Positions 8,140 through 17,290 of a stretch of 64,000 nt of DNA are shown here, piece by piece. Location of the stretch: positions 2,790,001 to 2,854,000 of the forward strand of contig NZ_VCMZ01000001.1 of NCBI RefSeq assembly GCF_006352475.1, in the 5' to 3' direction. The stretch's first letter is position 1. Every line of letters starts with the position of its first letter. Below the pieces are notes generated by a model. The model had not been told where the DNA came from. It saw only the letters and a list, made by a program, of their open reading frames with translations, and ran no database searches. This stretch comes from Acinetobacter pullicarnis. GTDB lineage: Bacteria; Pseudomonadota; Gammaproteobacteria; Pseudomonadales; Moraxellaceae. The translations under genes and the position numbers were made by a program.

Positions 8140-8523
8140 TTATTCAGCAACCCGTTTGATACTAAAGTCATTTATATAATATTCTTTCTGAGTCTGAATA
8201 TTACACAAAACTATCCCTTCAATAATGACACGCTCACCTTGAAATACAGCAACATCAGAATGATTTAAAGCTATTCTTTTCTGTGTAATTTCACCACAAA
8301 CGGCCCCTTTAAAAAACACTGGCTTATCTAGCCTTAAAACATGCGCTTTAAGCTCGGCCTCTGTATTTTCCGCACTTGAAAGACCTTTACCCACTGTTCC
8401 AGTAAAGACCATAGGCTTTCCACGCTCTGGAATAAACGCGAATCTTTCGTTATCTGGAAGTGACATGCCAAAGCTAGAAATCACCCCTGAAAAAAGCAAA
8501 CTAAATATTGATATGTCTTCCAT
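8140..8523 (-). CDS. hypothetical 127-residue protein
   Basis: The frame has a moderately hydrophobic N-terminus and a beta-rich body with repeated 'G.V' patterns (VFTGTVGKG, VFFKGAVCGE, VIIEGIVLCNI). The spacing of Cys, FQGERVIIEG and the YINDFSI end resembles DUF4431-type proteins, but I am not sure of this. The ATG at 8523 lacks a good ribosome-binding site. The 300 bp upstream (8524-8824) hold no gene or structure that I can recognise. Confidence 0.5.
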   Translation of the reverse strand: MEDISIFSLLFSGVISSFGMSLPDNERFAFIPERGKPMVFTGTVGKGLSSAENTEAELKAHVLRLDKPVFFKGAVCGEITQKRIALNHSDVAVFQGERVIIEGIVLCNIQTQKEYYINDFSIKRVAE

Positions 8524-8824
8524 AATTAAACACTGTTAGAGATTAAGTTATTGTCAAAACATGCACGCCCTTTTTCTTAAAAATGCAGTTGCACGTCTAA
8601 AACACTTAAGGGTAATCGTGACAAGATCTGATAAAATTTATTATATACAGCTTAAACGCTCGACATACCTAGTATTAAAAATAACGCACGGTAAATTCTA
8701 TTAATTTAATTATCTAAAGAAGTATTTCATTTTTTATTCATGATAAAGTGCCGTTGATTTTTTGCTCTACCATAAAAAATCTCTATTTTCAGACACATCA
8801 ACATCATCATAGAAAGGGGAATAA

Positions 8825-9559
8825 ATGAACACGAATATTTATTTGATCATCGGTGGAATCGCCTGCGTATTCATTGTTTACATGGTTGTCTTAAGTACAA
8901 TCATGAAAAAAAGAAAGCAAAAAAGTTTTGATGACTTCAAGCTCAACAATGTTGAAAAACCATTAACCAAGCAACAAGAAAAGAGATTGGCCTTGGGTGC
9001 GATTCTTTTTTATTATCGTGGAGAAAAGATTTTAAAATTTTATCCAGACGATATAGATTTGAGCCAGTTTAAACATGAATTAGCTCAACAATGGGAGATT
9101 AGCAATGCGGAGGAAGCCAAAGAGGCATTAAAAAATCTACTTGAATTGCAACGAAGTCAGCAAATTGATGCGTTATTACAGCAACCGTCTGAAGATTTAA
9201 GTAAAATCCAAAAGCAAATAGCCAAAGCGTTAAAAATAGATCTTTCCTTGGTTCTACAAACACAATCTACCTACGCATGGGATATTTGTCGTGCCGTTTC
9301 ATTGGCTAAATGGTGCTTTTGGAGTGGTTATTTATCCGAAAGCGAGGCATGGACGATTATAGAGCTAGCAGAAAAAATAGCTTCAGAACATGGGACAAAC
9401 TGGACCGATTACACTGTCTCTTTCCTACTTGGAAGAACCATTCAAGGATATGATTTAGAAGAATTAATTATCGAGACCACACAGTTATTGCATAGTAAAA
9501 ATCCATCTTTACGTAAAATACAAGATATTGATATTTATCAAAGATATTCTTTTGTATAA
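8825..9559 (+). CDS. DUF1266 protein with N-terminal membrane anchor
   Basis: An N-terminal helix (residues about 5-26) is followed by a KKRKQK stop-transfer cluster. The C-terminal half carries the DUF1266 signature: AWDICRAVSLAKWCFWSGYL, SESEAW and FLLGRTIQGYD. DUF1266 has no assigned function; related domains occur in enterobacterial YbeU/YbeR-like proteins. AAAGGGGA sits just upstream of the ATG. The gene stands alone between the minus-strand small genes and tRNA-Arg. Confidence 0.75.
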   Translation: MNTNIYLIIGGIACVFIVYMVVLSTIMKKRKQKSFDDFKLNNVEKPLTKQQEKRLALGAILFYYRGEKILKFYPDDIDLSQFKHELAQQWEISNAEEAKEALKNLLELQRSQQIDALLQQPSEDLSKIQKQIAKALKIDLSLVLQTQSTYAWDICRAVSLAKWCFWSGYLSESEAWTIIELAEKIASEHGTNWTDYTVSFLLGRTIQGYDLEELIIETTQLLHSKNPSLRKIQDIDIYQRYSFV

Positions 9560-9802
9560 GTGATCTATCGTTCTGGAAAATCTTCGAAATATTCTCCTCC
9601 GTCGCTCAGTATTTAATTTATCTAAAATGAATACCATACAGGTTATACCAATCACGGTATGACTCTCAAGCAAGGTTAGAATGTAGCGAAGAAATTTCAC
9701 AGCAAAATACAGCGAGTTTTATATATAGATGTATAGTTTATAACCTGCTGACGCCAAATTCCCGCCAAGGCACAGATAAGTTATTGATTATATTGAAGAG
9801 TG

Positions 9803-9879
9803 TGGTGCGCTCAGCGGGACTCGAACCCACGCCACAGGCTTCGGAGACCTGTACTCTATCCAGTTGAGCTATGAGCGCA
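9803..9879 (-). tRNA. tRNA-Arg (anticodon CCG)
   Basis: The 77-nt gene is on the minus strand. The acceptor stem TGCGCTC pairs with GAGCGCA, and CCA is encoded. The anticodon arm reads CAGGT-CTCCGAA-GCCTG, giving anticodon CCG (reads CGG). The T arm carries GGTTCGAGTCC. No integrase or att-like repeat lies nearby. Confidence 0.96.
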
Positions 9880-9895
9880 TAAAAATACAGCGGAC

Positions 9896-9923
9896 ATCAT
9901 AGCAAAAATATTGCAAAGGTAAA
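9896..9923 (-). promoter_or_regulatory. sigma70-type promoter of tRNA-Arg
   Basis: On the minus strand TTTACC (9923-9918) and TATGAT (9901-9896) are 16 bp apart, placing transcription start about 10 nt before the mature tRNA 5' end. Confidence 0.6.
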
Positions 9924-10064
9924 GCAATTATAAGAGTGTTCACGACTTACTGCTTATGCTTTAAACAATGTTCCATTTATGCAACATTCGATTGCGCCAT
10001 TTTAACTTGGTTTATTGCGATAGATCGCTCACAATAGGCGCACATCGGAGTAAGTGAGTTTTTC

Positions 10065-11000
10065 ATGACTGAGGCGTTGACACTCAAAGATTTAGCAAAA
10101 ACCTACAGCAATGGATTTCAGGCGCTTAAAGGCATCGACTTATCCGTTGCCGAAGGTGAATTTTATGCGCTTTTAGGGCCAAATGGTGCGGGTAAATCAA
10201 CCACAATTGGCATTATTAGTTCACTCATCCAAAAAACCAGTGGTACAGTCGAAATATTTGGCCATAACCTCACCACCCACCCTTCACATGCAAAGCAATG
10301 TCTCGGGGTCGTTCCACAAGAGTTTAACTTTGGTCATTTTGAAAAGACCTTTGATATTCTAGTGACGCAAGCGGGTTATTATGGCATTCCCAAAGCGCTT
10401 GCTCAGCAACGCGCTGAACAGTATTTAGAAAAGCTTGGGCTTTGGGATAAACGTGATGTTCAGGCTCGGATGCTTTCAGGTGGGATGAAACGCCGCTTAA
10501 TGATTGCACGTGCCATGATGCATGAACCGAAACTACTCATTCTAGATGAGCCGACTGCCGGTGTTGATATCGAGTTACGTCGTTCTATGTGGGATTTTCT
10601 CACCGAAATGAATGAAAAAGGTACTTCTATTATTCTCACCACGCATTATCTTGAAGAAGCTGAAATGCTGTGTCGCCGCATTGCGATTATCGATCGCGGT
10701 GTGATTAAAGAAGATACCAGCATGAAAGCTTTCCTCGGTCAGTTGAATGAAGAATCTTTTATCTTCGACTTAGAAGAGGCGATTGAACCGCTCGATATTC
10801 CAATTGCTGGGCTTGAGTTTAGCTTACTTGATCCGATGACACTTGAAGTGACAATGGACAAAGCACACAGTTTAAATGATTTATTTCAGTTGTTTGAATC
10901 TCTCGGAATTCAAGTTCGTAGTATGCGTAACAAGTCCAATCGACTCGAAGAGCTCTTTGTCAAAATGGTTGAAAAAAATCTAGATGGAGTGACGCCATGA
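10065..11000 (+). CDS. yadG: ABC-2 type exporter, ATP-binding subunit (YadG-like)
   Basis: Walker A GPNGAGKST (about 40-48), the signature LSGGMKRRLMIARAM and Walker B LLILDEPTAGVD are all present, followed by the H-loop TTHYLEEAE. The 311-residue length matches YadG/CcmA-type subunits, with a C-terminal regulatory tail. It pairs with the membrane subunit that begins within its stop codon (ATGA overlap). The exported substrate is unknown for YadGH. GGAG lies upstream of the ATG. Confidence 0.9.
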   Translation: MTEALTLKDLAKTYSNGFQALKGIDLSVAEGEFYALLGPNGAGKSTTIGIISSLIQKTSGTVEIFGHNLTTHPSHAKQCLGVVPQEFNFGHFEKTFDILVTQAGYYGIPKALAQQRAEQYLEKLGLWDKRDVQARMLSGGMKRRLMIARAMMHEPKLLILDEPTAGVDIELRRSMWDFLTEMNEKGTSIILTTHYLEEAEMLCRRIAIIDRGVIKEDTSMKAFLGQLNEESFIFDLEEAIEPLDIPIAGLEFSLLDPMTLEVTMDKAHSLNDLFQLFESLGIQVRSMRNKSNRLEELFVKMVEKNLDGVTP

Positions 11001-11770
11001 ATTTCACTCAACTGAGAGTTGCATTACTTACGCTAGTGCAAAAAGAAATTCGTCGTTTCATGCGAATTTGGCCACAAACACTGCTACCGCCTGCGATTAC
11101 CATGAGCCTGTATTTTGTGATTTTTGGCAATTTAGTGGGTTCTCGTATCGGACAAATGAGCGGCTTTAGCTATATGCAGTTCATTGTGCCTGGTTTGATC
11201 ATGATGGCTGTGATTACCAATAGTTATTCCAATGTATCTTCAAGCTTCTTTAGTGCAAAGTTTCAAAAGAGCATTGAAGAACTGATCATGAGTCCTGTAC
11301 CGCTCCATTTGATCTTATGGGGTTATGTGATTGGTGGTGTGGCTCGTGGTGTTTTGGTTGGTGCGATTGTCACCGCGATGAGTCTGTTCTTTACCCAACT
11401 GAGTATTTATAATGTCTTCGTGACTGTATATACCGTGATTATCACATCGTTACTATTTTCACTTGGTGGATTAATTAATGCCGTCTATGCCAAATCATTT
11501 GATGACATTTCAATTATTCCAACCTTTGTACTAACACCATTAACCTATCTTGGTGGTGTATTTTACTCAATTAGTGCGCTTAGCACATTCTGGCAAAATC
11601 TCTCCCTAATCAACCCAATCGTGTATATGGTCAATGCCTTCCGCTACGGTATTTTAGGACACAGTGATGTCAATGTGGCGATGTCACTCACCGTGGTCAC
11701 CTTTTTCTGTGCAGTGCTCTATGGCATTGCGTACTATTTACTCGCTCGTGGTTCAGGAATGCGTGAATAA
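10997..11770 (+). CDS. yadH: ABC-2 type exporter, permease subunit (YadH-like)
   Basis: The 257-residue membrane protein has six predicted hydrophobic segments and the ABC-2 permease landmark region LIMSPVPLHLILWGYVIGG in the middle, with LTYLGGVFYSISALS near the C-terminus. It overlaps yadG by four bases and its stop shares a base with the queF start (TAATG). The three genes are therefore translationally coupled. Confidence 0.9.
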   Translation: MNFTQLRVALLTLVQKEIRRFMRIWPQTLLPPAITMSLYFVIFGNLVGSRIGQMSGFSYMQFIVPGLIMMAVITNSYSNVSSSFFSAKFQKSIEELIMSPVPLHLILWGYVIGGVARGVLVGAIVTAMSLFFTQLSIYNVFVTVYTVIITSLLFSLGGLINAVYAKSFDDISIIPTFVLTPLTYLGGVFYSISALSTFWQNLSLINPIVYMVNAFRYGILGHSDVNVAMSLTVVTFFCAVLYGIAYYLLARGSGMRE

Positions 11771-12603
11771 TGACTGTAGAACTCTCTCAATTGGGTAAAG
11801 AAACCCAATATCCAACTCAATATAGTCCTGATGTCTTATTTCCAATTTCACGTGCAGCGTCACGTGAAAGCTATTCGGACGTCCCAGGTATTTATCAAGG
11901 TCAGGACTGGTGGCATGTTTTTGAGATCTCTTGGCTCAATCAGCAAGGTATTCCACAAGTTGCAATTGGCCGAATCAGTTTACCCGCATCCTCTGCTTTT
12001 CTAATCGAATCAAAATCACTCAAACTGTATTTTAACAGTATGAATTTCACCAAGTTCGATTCCGAAGCTGCATTTATTGCAACGGTAGAGCAAGACCTCT
12101 CAGATGCTGCGACTGCACCAGTAAAGCTTAAGCTATTTCAAGTAGATGAACTCCTGATGACGCAACCACAAGGCATTTGTCTTGATGGCTTTGCCCCGAC
12201 ACAGTTCTCTGAACATCCAGATGCTAGCCTACTCAAATTTGAGACGATAGAAGCATGCACTGAAGTAAGTCAGCCAGCTGAAGAGATTCAACTTTTTTCT
12301 CATTTACTTAGAAGTAATTGCCCAGTGACAGGTCAACCCGATTGGGGCACGGTTTTCATCCGTTACAAAGGTAAAAAACCTTGTTATCACAGTCTATTAG
12401 CCTATATTATCTCTTTTCGTCAGCACAACGGTTTCCATGAGCAATGCGTGGAGCAAATTTATGCCGATATTTGGCAAAATTTAAAACCAGAACAGCTGAT
12501 GGTTTATGCAGCATATACGCGTCGTGGCGGTTTAGATATTAATCCCTGCCGTGTATCGGACTTAGCATGGTTGCCGAGCCCAATCCGACTGGCACGACAA
12601 TAA
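11770..12603 (+). CDS. queF: NADPH-dependent 7-cyano-7-deazaguanine reductase
   Basis: QueF reduces preQ0 to preQ1 in queuosine biosynthesis. This is the long two-domain (YqcD) form: 277 residues, the catalytic Cys184 in SNCPVTGQPDWG, and the QueF motif SFRQHNGFHEQ following it. It is the only nitrile-to-amine reductase fold known. Its start is fused to the yadH stop, an arrangement that ties tRNA modification to an exporter for no obvious biochemical reason. Confidence 0.96.
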   Translation: MTVELSQLGKETQYPTQYSPDVLFPISRAASRESYSDVPGIYQGQDWWHVFEISWLNQQGIPQVAIGRISLPASSAFLIESKSLKLYFNSMNFTKFDSEAAFIATVEQDLSDAATAPVKLKLFQVDELLMTQPQGICLDGFAPTQFSEHPDASLLKFETIEACTEVSQPAEEIQLFSHLLRSNCPVTGQPDWGTVFIRYKGKKPCYHSLLAYIISFRQHNGFHEQCVEQIYADIWQNLKPEQLMVYAAYTRRGGLDINPCRVSDLAWLPSPIRLARQ

Positions 12604-12625
12604 AAGTAACATTGAGGAATAGACA

Positions 12626-13279
12626 ATGCCCTTTTTTGGTTTTGTACCTTCTGAAAACTTATTAAACAGTATTCAGGATGGTATTGAGAAAAAAAATTCT
12701 AACGAACCACTCTACCTTTTACGTGACAAGACCGCATTACTCATCAATGATGAGATTATTGATGCGATATTGACCAACGTTGTACATCATTTTCCAGTCA
12801 GTGATAAACGTGATACTGCTGAAAAATTAGCAGGTTATATCAAATCTACAGTTGCAGTACTTTTGAAACAACTATTGAGTAAAGCACCGAATGATGTGGT
12901 TCGTGACTCAATCGCGTTCTCTGAACGCAGTCTGTTTAAAGATACAACTGGCCGATATCATGTGGGTGAAGCACTGGATCTCAGCTTGGTCAATAACCTT
13001 AAAGCATGTTTTGCGGATGTTATGGCGGACAAAGAAGTCGACCGCACGGCTTTGGTTGAATATTACAAACAGTTTGCAGATGCGACTGTGCGCCATTTTA
13101 TGGTCGAATTCAACAAAACCCTCGGCTTGGGTATGATCAAAGCCAAAGTGGCTGATTTAGGCGCTGTGGCAGTGACAAAAGCCGTTCATATTGCGATCAA
13201 CAAATTAATCCCACATCTCAGTCATGATGAACTTAAAGCACTTGCTGAATATCATGACGGTTTATTTTTTGTAGAATAA
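12626..13279 (+). CDS. hypothetical protein, 217 residues
   Basis: A soluble, mixed charged/helical protein without signal peptide or membrane segments. No motif is recognised. GAGGAA precedes the ATG at good spacing, and the gene follows queF by 22 bp with a strong terminator after it, so it is probably the last gene of the yadGH-queF transcription unit. Codon use resembles its neighbours. Confidence 0.7.
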   Translation: MPFFGFVPSENLLNSIQDGIEKKNSNEPLYLLRDKTALLINDEIIDAILTNVVHHFPVSDKRDTAEKLAGYIKSTVAVLLKQLLSKAPNDVVRDSIAFSERSLFKDTTGRYHVGEALDLSLVNNLKACFADVMADKEVDRTALVEYYKQFADATVRHFMVEFNKTLGLGMIKAKVADLGAVAVTKAVHIAINKLIPHLSHDELKALAEYHDGLFFVE

Positions 13280-13294
13280 GCCCTTCAGCACGCT

Positions 13295-13324
13295 AAAAAC
13301 CGAGCTTTTGCTCGGTTTTTTTTA
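13295..13324 (+). terminator. intrinsic terminator of the yadGH-queF unit
   Basis: AAAACCGAGC-TTTT-GCTCGGTTTTTTTT has a 10-bp stem with an eight-base T-run. Confidence 0.92.
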
Positions 13325-13406
13325 TCATCTTGTTGATACAGATTGTCTTCAACTCGGATTGTGATAGCATGCCAAAAGCATTTTATTCAATATAAAAATC
13401 ATCCTC

Positions 13407-14549
13407 ATGCCGCCAAGTTCTCAATACAAGTTTTTACGCCAATCACCGCGTGATGGTCTTAGCACCGCCATGCAACCTTCTCGATGGCAACGTCTACATA
13501 TCGATCCATGGTTATGTTTATTCTTAATTTTGAATGCCTTACTTGGACTTACCGTACTCTATAGTGCCTCAGCACAAGACCTCGGACTTGTCTCAAAACA
13601 AGCCATGAGTTTTGGTATTGGCTTTGTGGTGATGATTTTATTAGCGCAAATTCCCCCCAAGGTCTACCAAGCCTTTTCACCCTACTTTTATGGCTTTGGC
13701 TTGCTTTCTCTCGTCGCAGTGATGATCTTTGGTGAAGTACGTATGGGTGCACAGCGCTGGATTGATATTCCTGGCTTTGGGAGTGTACAACCCAGTGAGT
13801 TTATGAAAGTCGGTATGCCATTAATGGTGGCCTGGTTTTTATCGCTTAATCCACTCCCACCAAGCTTTAAAAACGTCATCATTTCATTAATTTTGATTAT
13901 TATTCCCTTTGTCATCATCGCAGAACAGCCCGACTTAGGCACTTCACTGTTAATTCTTGCGAGTGGAATTTTTGTTTTATTTGTCAGTGGCCTATCGTGG
14001 AAAATGATTCTTGCTGCTTTTGCCGCAGTGGGTGCAATCGTCCCACTGGCATGGATGTTTTTACTCCATAATTATCAACGTCAACGTGTTCTCACCTTAT
14101 TCAATCCTGAAGCCGATGCCTTGGGTACTGGTTGGAATATTATTCAATCTAAAACAGCCATTGGTTCAGGTGGCTTTATGGGAAAAGGCTATTTAGAAGG
14201 CACTCAATCCCATTTACACTTTTTACCCGAAGGCCATACCGATTTCATCATTGCTGCTTATTCTGAAGAGTTCGGCCTGATTGGGATCCTGATTTTAATT
14301 ACGCTCTATTTTTTGATTATTGTTCGAACCTTTCAAATAAGCTTACAAAGTTTTCATAACTATGGCCGCCTTGTTTCAGCAGCCTTTGCACTTTCATTTT
14401 TCGTCTATGTCTTTGTAAATGCTGGTATGGTAAGCGGAATTTTGCCTGTGGTTGGCGTACCCTTACCCTTTATGAGTTATGGTGGTACCGCCATTATTAC
14501 TTTGATGGCAACCTTTGGTATTGTCATGTCTATTCATACGCATCGCTAA
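13407..14549 (+). CDS. rodA: RodA, SEDS-family peptidoglycan glycosyltransferase
   Basis: A 380-residue polytopic membrane protein of the FtsW/RodA/SpoVE family. Landmarks are LGLTVLYSAS near the first helix, the loop MGAQRWIDIPGFGSVQPSEFMK, EQPDLGTSLLILASG, and the C-terminal PLPFMSYGGTA signature. RodA polymerises lipid II in the elongasome with PBP2. mltB and rlpA follow on the same strand, a common cell-wall cluster. The ribosome-binding site at the ATG is weak. Confidence 0.95.
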   Translation: MPPSSQYKFLRQSPRDGLSTAMQPSRWQRLHIDPWLCLFLILNALLGLTVLYSASAQDLGLVSKQAMSFGIGFVVMILLAQIPPKVYQAFSPYFYGFGLLSLVAVMIFGEVRMGAQRWIDIPGFGSVQPSEFMKVGMPLMVAWFLSLNPLPPSFKNVIISLILIIIPFVIIAEQPDLGTSLLILASGIFVLFVSGLSWKMILAAFAAVGAIVPLAWMFLLHNYQRQRVLTLFNPEADALGTGWNIIQSKTAIGSGGFMGKGYLEGTQSHLHFLPEGHTDFIIAAYSEEFGLIGILILITLYFLIIVRTFQISLQSFHNYGRLVSAAFALSFFVYVFVNAGMVSGILPVVGVPLPFMSYGGTAIITLMATFGIVMSIHTHR

Positions 14550-14566
14550 TAAGGAATATCTAATAC

Positions 14567-15568
14567 ATGTTAAAGCTGAACTTCTTGCATAAACTCAAAA
14601 ATGTGACCTTATGTGTTGCTGCATTTTCCTTTTCAAGCTTTTCTCAAGCCAATGATTTCGCTCAAAATCCTCAATATGACGCATTTAAAGCCAAAACCAT
14701 GCAAACCTATGGTTTAAGCAGCCAGCAAGTCGATTCAGCAATGAGCGGTGCCAAAAACCTACCCAATATTATTAATATTATGAATCGTCCTGGCGAAAGT
14801 AAGCCATGGTATGCCTATAAAGCAATGTTCCTCAATGAGGGTACTATTCAAAAGGGTGTTCGATTTAAAAATCAAAATGCAGCCCTACTACAACGTGCTG
14901 AACAAGAATTTGGTGTACCTCAGGCAATCATTCTGGGCATTCTTGGGGTAGAAACAGGCTATGGTGCCAATAAAGGTTCTTTTATAACCCGTGATGCACT
15001 TGCCACACTTGGCTTTGGTTTTCCTCGACGTGCCGAATACTTCCAAGATGAGCTTTCAGCGCTGATTGCTTGGACTTATAAAGAGGGTTATCCGACAGGC
15101 AGTATTGTCGGCTCTTATGCTGGCGCAATTGGCTATCCTCAATTTATGCCAAGTAATATCGATAAATTTGGTGTGGACTATGACCAAAGTGGCCATATCG
15201 ATTTACGTAATTCTGAAGCAGATGCGATTGCCTCGATTGCAAACTACATGTCTAAATATGGTTGGCAAAAAAATCAGCCTATCGGTTTCTTAGCCCGCTA
15301 TAGCGGTAACAACCCAGAGGAAGTCATTGCTAAAGACTTAAGTCAACCAACCCCTTATGGTGTGGTCAAAAACCTCGGTATTAGTCCAATCAATTCAATT
15401 ATAAAAATTGATGACCTAGACTTAGTGAATATCATCCAACTAGAAGATCGTAATGGTCCAATTTATTACATCACTTACCCAAACTATCAAGTGATTACAA
15501 GCTATAACCGCAGCCGCTTATATGCCACAGCGGTATGGCAATTAGGCCTTGAAGTTGCAAGTCGCTAA
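14567..15568 (+). CDS. mltB: lytic murein transglycosylase B
   Basis: The signal peptide (about 1-28, ...FSSFSQA) lacks a lipobox, so this is a soluble periplasmic form rather than the classic lipoprotein. The catalytic Glu129 lies in GILGVETGYG, followed by the SLT family 3 motif GSYAGAIGYPQFMPS. The enzyme cleaves glycan strands to 1,6-anhydro-MurNAc. AAGGA precedes the ATG, and the gene begins 17 bp after rodA. Confidence 0.93.
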   Translation: MLKLNFLHKLKNVTLCVAAFSFSSFSQANDFAQNPQYDAFKAKTMQTYGLSSQQVDSAMSGAKNLPNIINIMNRPGESKPWYAYKAMFLNEGTIQKGVRFKNQNAALLQRAEQEFGVPQAIILGILGVETGYGANKGSFITRDALATLGFGFPRRAEYFQDELSALIAWTYKEGYPTGSIVGSYAGAIGYPQFMPSNIDKFGVDYDQSGHIDLRNSEADAIASIANYMSKYGWQKNQPIGFLARYSGNNPEEVIAKDLSQPTPYGVVKNLGISPINSIIKIDDLDLVNIIQLEDRNGPIYYITYPNYQVITSYNRSRLYATAVWQLGLEVASR

Positions 15569-15582
15569 GACTTGAAATTCAA

Positions 15583-15619
15583 AGTTTCACGAAAAGTCAA
15601 GAATTATTTTCGTGAAACT
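15583..15619. repeat. perfect 13-bp inverted repeat after mltB
   Basis: AGTTTCACGAAAA and TTTTCGTGAAACT flank an 11-nt loop. No T-run follows, so it could be a Rho-assisted or RNA-stabilising hairpin, or a protein-binding site for the next gene. Confidence 0.6.
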
Positions 15620-15852
15620 GTTCAAATAATCAGTCAAAAACATATATAGTTACAATTTAGATTATTTTTTAATCAGTTCTTGCGTGATTTTGTCTTTTTT
15701 TCAAAAGAATCTTAAATAATGGTAGACAGCATAATTACAGCATGAATATTATCCCCTACCGATAAATGTAGTTGCACCAGTAAATTTACAGACTCTGCCC
15801 GTGATTTTCAGTGAATTGAATGTTTCGAAGCAAGGTTCCGAGGAGTTAAACG

Positions 15853-16464
15853 ATGCATGCTTCACTGAAATATGTGCTTGCAATAACGATGGGCTTCAGC
15901 CTAACGCAATCTCAAGCCGAACTGGTTCAGTCATCTTATTTAAATAACGATGCTGACAATTCAAGTCTTGCTTCACGTGTGATTAGCAAAGATTCAAATA
16001 ACTTTAATTCGCACTTTTCAAACTTAAACAGTTTAACAATGACTGAAAGTTCTGGCGATAAAATCCGTCGTCAAACAATTGCAACCAAAGTTGCGATTCC
16101 AGCAGACCAGCCTTCAGTGATTGATAAATTGAATACGGTTGCATCCAATACAGTCCGCAAATTCAGCCAAACAGGCGTTGCTTCTTGGTATGGTCGTCAG
16201 TTCCATGGTCGTAAAACAGCCAGTGGTGAGACTTTCGATATGAATGAGTTGACTGCTGCACATCGTAGCCTGCCATTAAACTGCTTTATTCGCGTAACCA
16301 ATAAAGACAACGGTAAAAGTGTTGTGGTTAAAGTAAATGACCGTGGCCCATTTCATGGTAACCGTGTTGTTGACTTATCTTATGGCGCAGCAAAACGCTT
16401 AGGTATTACCAACTCTGGTACCGCGAAAGTAAGTATTGAACGTGTTGATGGTCCGAACTCCTAA
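15853..16464 (+). CDS. RlpA-family septal/cell-wall protein
   Basis: After a signal peptide (MHASLKYVLAITMGFSLTQSQA, cleaved near 23) and a linker, the double-psi beta-barrel domain spans about 110-200: GVASWYGRQFHGRKTASGE, LPLNCFIRVTN, VKVNDRGPFHGNRVVDLS. RlpA proteins bind or cleave peptide-free glycan at the septum. This one lacks the C-terminal SPOR domain and the lipobox of E. coli RlpA. GAGGAG lies eight bases before the ATG. A 284-bp gap separates it from mltB, so it may have its own promoter. Confidence 0.88.
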   Translation: MHASLKYVLAITMGFSLTQSQAELVQSSYLNNDADNSSLASRVISKDSNNFNSHFSNLNSLTMTESSGDKIRRQTIATKVAIPADQPSVIDKLNTVASNTVRKFSQTGVASWYGRQFHGRKTASGETFDMNELTAAHRSLPLNCFIRVTNKDNGKSVVVKVNDRGPFHGNRVVDLSYGAAKRLGITNSGTAKVSIERVDGPNS

Positions 16465-16492
16465 ACCTCACTAACTGCATTTATCTTAAAAC

Positions 16493-16516
16493 GGCCACTT
16501 CAATGTGGCCTTTTTT
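16493..16516 (+). terminator. intrinsic terminator after rlpA
   Basis: GGCCAC-TTCAAT-GTGGCC is followed by TTTTTT. Confidence 0.88.
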
Positions 16517-16758
16517 ATGTGTTCAGATTGCATGAAATTCGCTGATGCATGCACAACAAGCCCAATGACGTCATTTAGCCCAGAATGTATAAATACAACA
16601 TAAGATGTGCTCTGCGGAAAATAATGCGCCAAATCGCCTCTCATCAACAAATAACGCCATATATAAAACCACCCAGTCAGTTGATGGTGTGGTTTTCACT
16701 CGAAAAGTCATCTAATATCGTTTTGAACAATAAATAATTTCACGCCATGGAGTGCATC

Positions 16759-17214
16759 ATGAAGACAAAGACAGAATGGTTTGATGAATATAGTGACAGT
16801 CACCAAAACAAAACCAACAAACTCATTCACTGGGTTTGTGTTCCAACAATTCTATTTTCAATCATTGGTATTTTGGCGCATTTTAGTGCTTTACTCACTG
16901 CGGTACTGCTTGTGCTCACGCTAATTTTCTACGCAAAACTGGATCTGATGCTTGCCATTGCGATGGCAGCATTACTGTTTGTTATGGCTTGGCTCATTAT
17001 CATTCTCCCCGTTGGCATTGGCTTTTATCTTGGACTATTTGTCGTAGCTTGGATCGGACAATTCTATGGCCATAAAGTCGAAGGTAAAAAACCATCTTTT
17101 TTTAAAGACTTACAGTTTTTACTTATAGGCCCAGCATGGTGCATGGATGCTTATCTTGCAAAAATATGCCCAAAATATTGGAAAAAACCTCAAAATATTT
17201 TACAAACCACTTAA
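16759..17214 (+). CDS. Mpo1-like (DUF962) membrane protein
   Basis: The N-terminus WFDEYSDSHQNKTNKLIHWVCVP is cut here to its core HQNKTNKLIHWVCVP, the DUF962/Mpo1 hallmark with two histidines; a second His is in FYGHKVEGKKPS. Four hydrophobic segments follow. Yeast Mpo1 is an iron dioxygenase acting on 2-hydroxy fatty acids; the bacterial role is unproven. I start at ATG 16759 because GGAG lies seven bases upstream; ATG 16747 overlaps that site. Confidence 0.82.
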   Translation: MKTKTEWFDEYSDSHQNKTNKLIHWVCVPTILFSIIGILAHFSALLTAVLLVLTLIFYAKLDLMLAIAMAALLFVMAWLIIILPVGIGFYLGLFVVAWIGQFYGHKVEGKKPSFFKDLQFLLIGPAWCMDAYLAKICPKYWKKPQNILQTT

Positions 17215-17230
17215 TAAATTTCAAAAAATT

Positions 17231-17257
17231 AAAGCAAGTCAGTGACTTGCTTTGGTT
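17231..17257. terminator. terminator between convergent genes
   Basis: AAAGCAAGTC-AGT-GACTTGCTTT has a perfect 10-bp stem. On the minus strand it is followed by AATTTTTTGA, so it best serves the arginase-fold gene. Confidence 0.75.
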
Positions 17258-17290
17258 TACTGCAACAATAGGCATCGATGCCCAATCTAT

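Noticed and set aside
9509..9700. Minus-strand 63-residue frame after the DUF1266 gene
   Set aside because: It overlaps the gene's end, has no start signal, and resembles nothing known.
9803..9879. tRNA-Arg as an integration site of a genomic island
   Set aside because: No integrase gene and no direct repeat of the tRNA 3' end in the flanking sequence.
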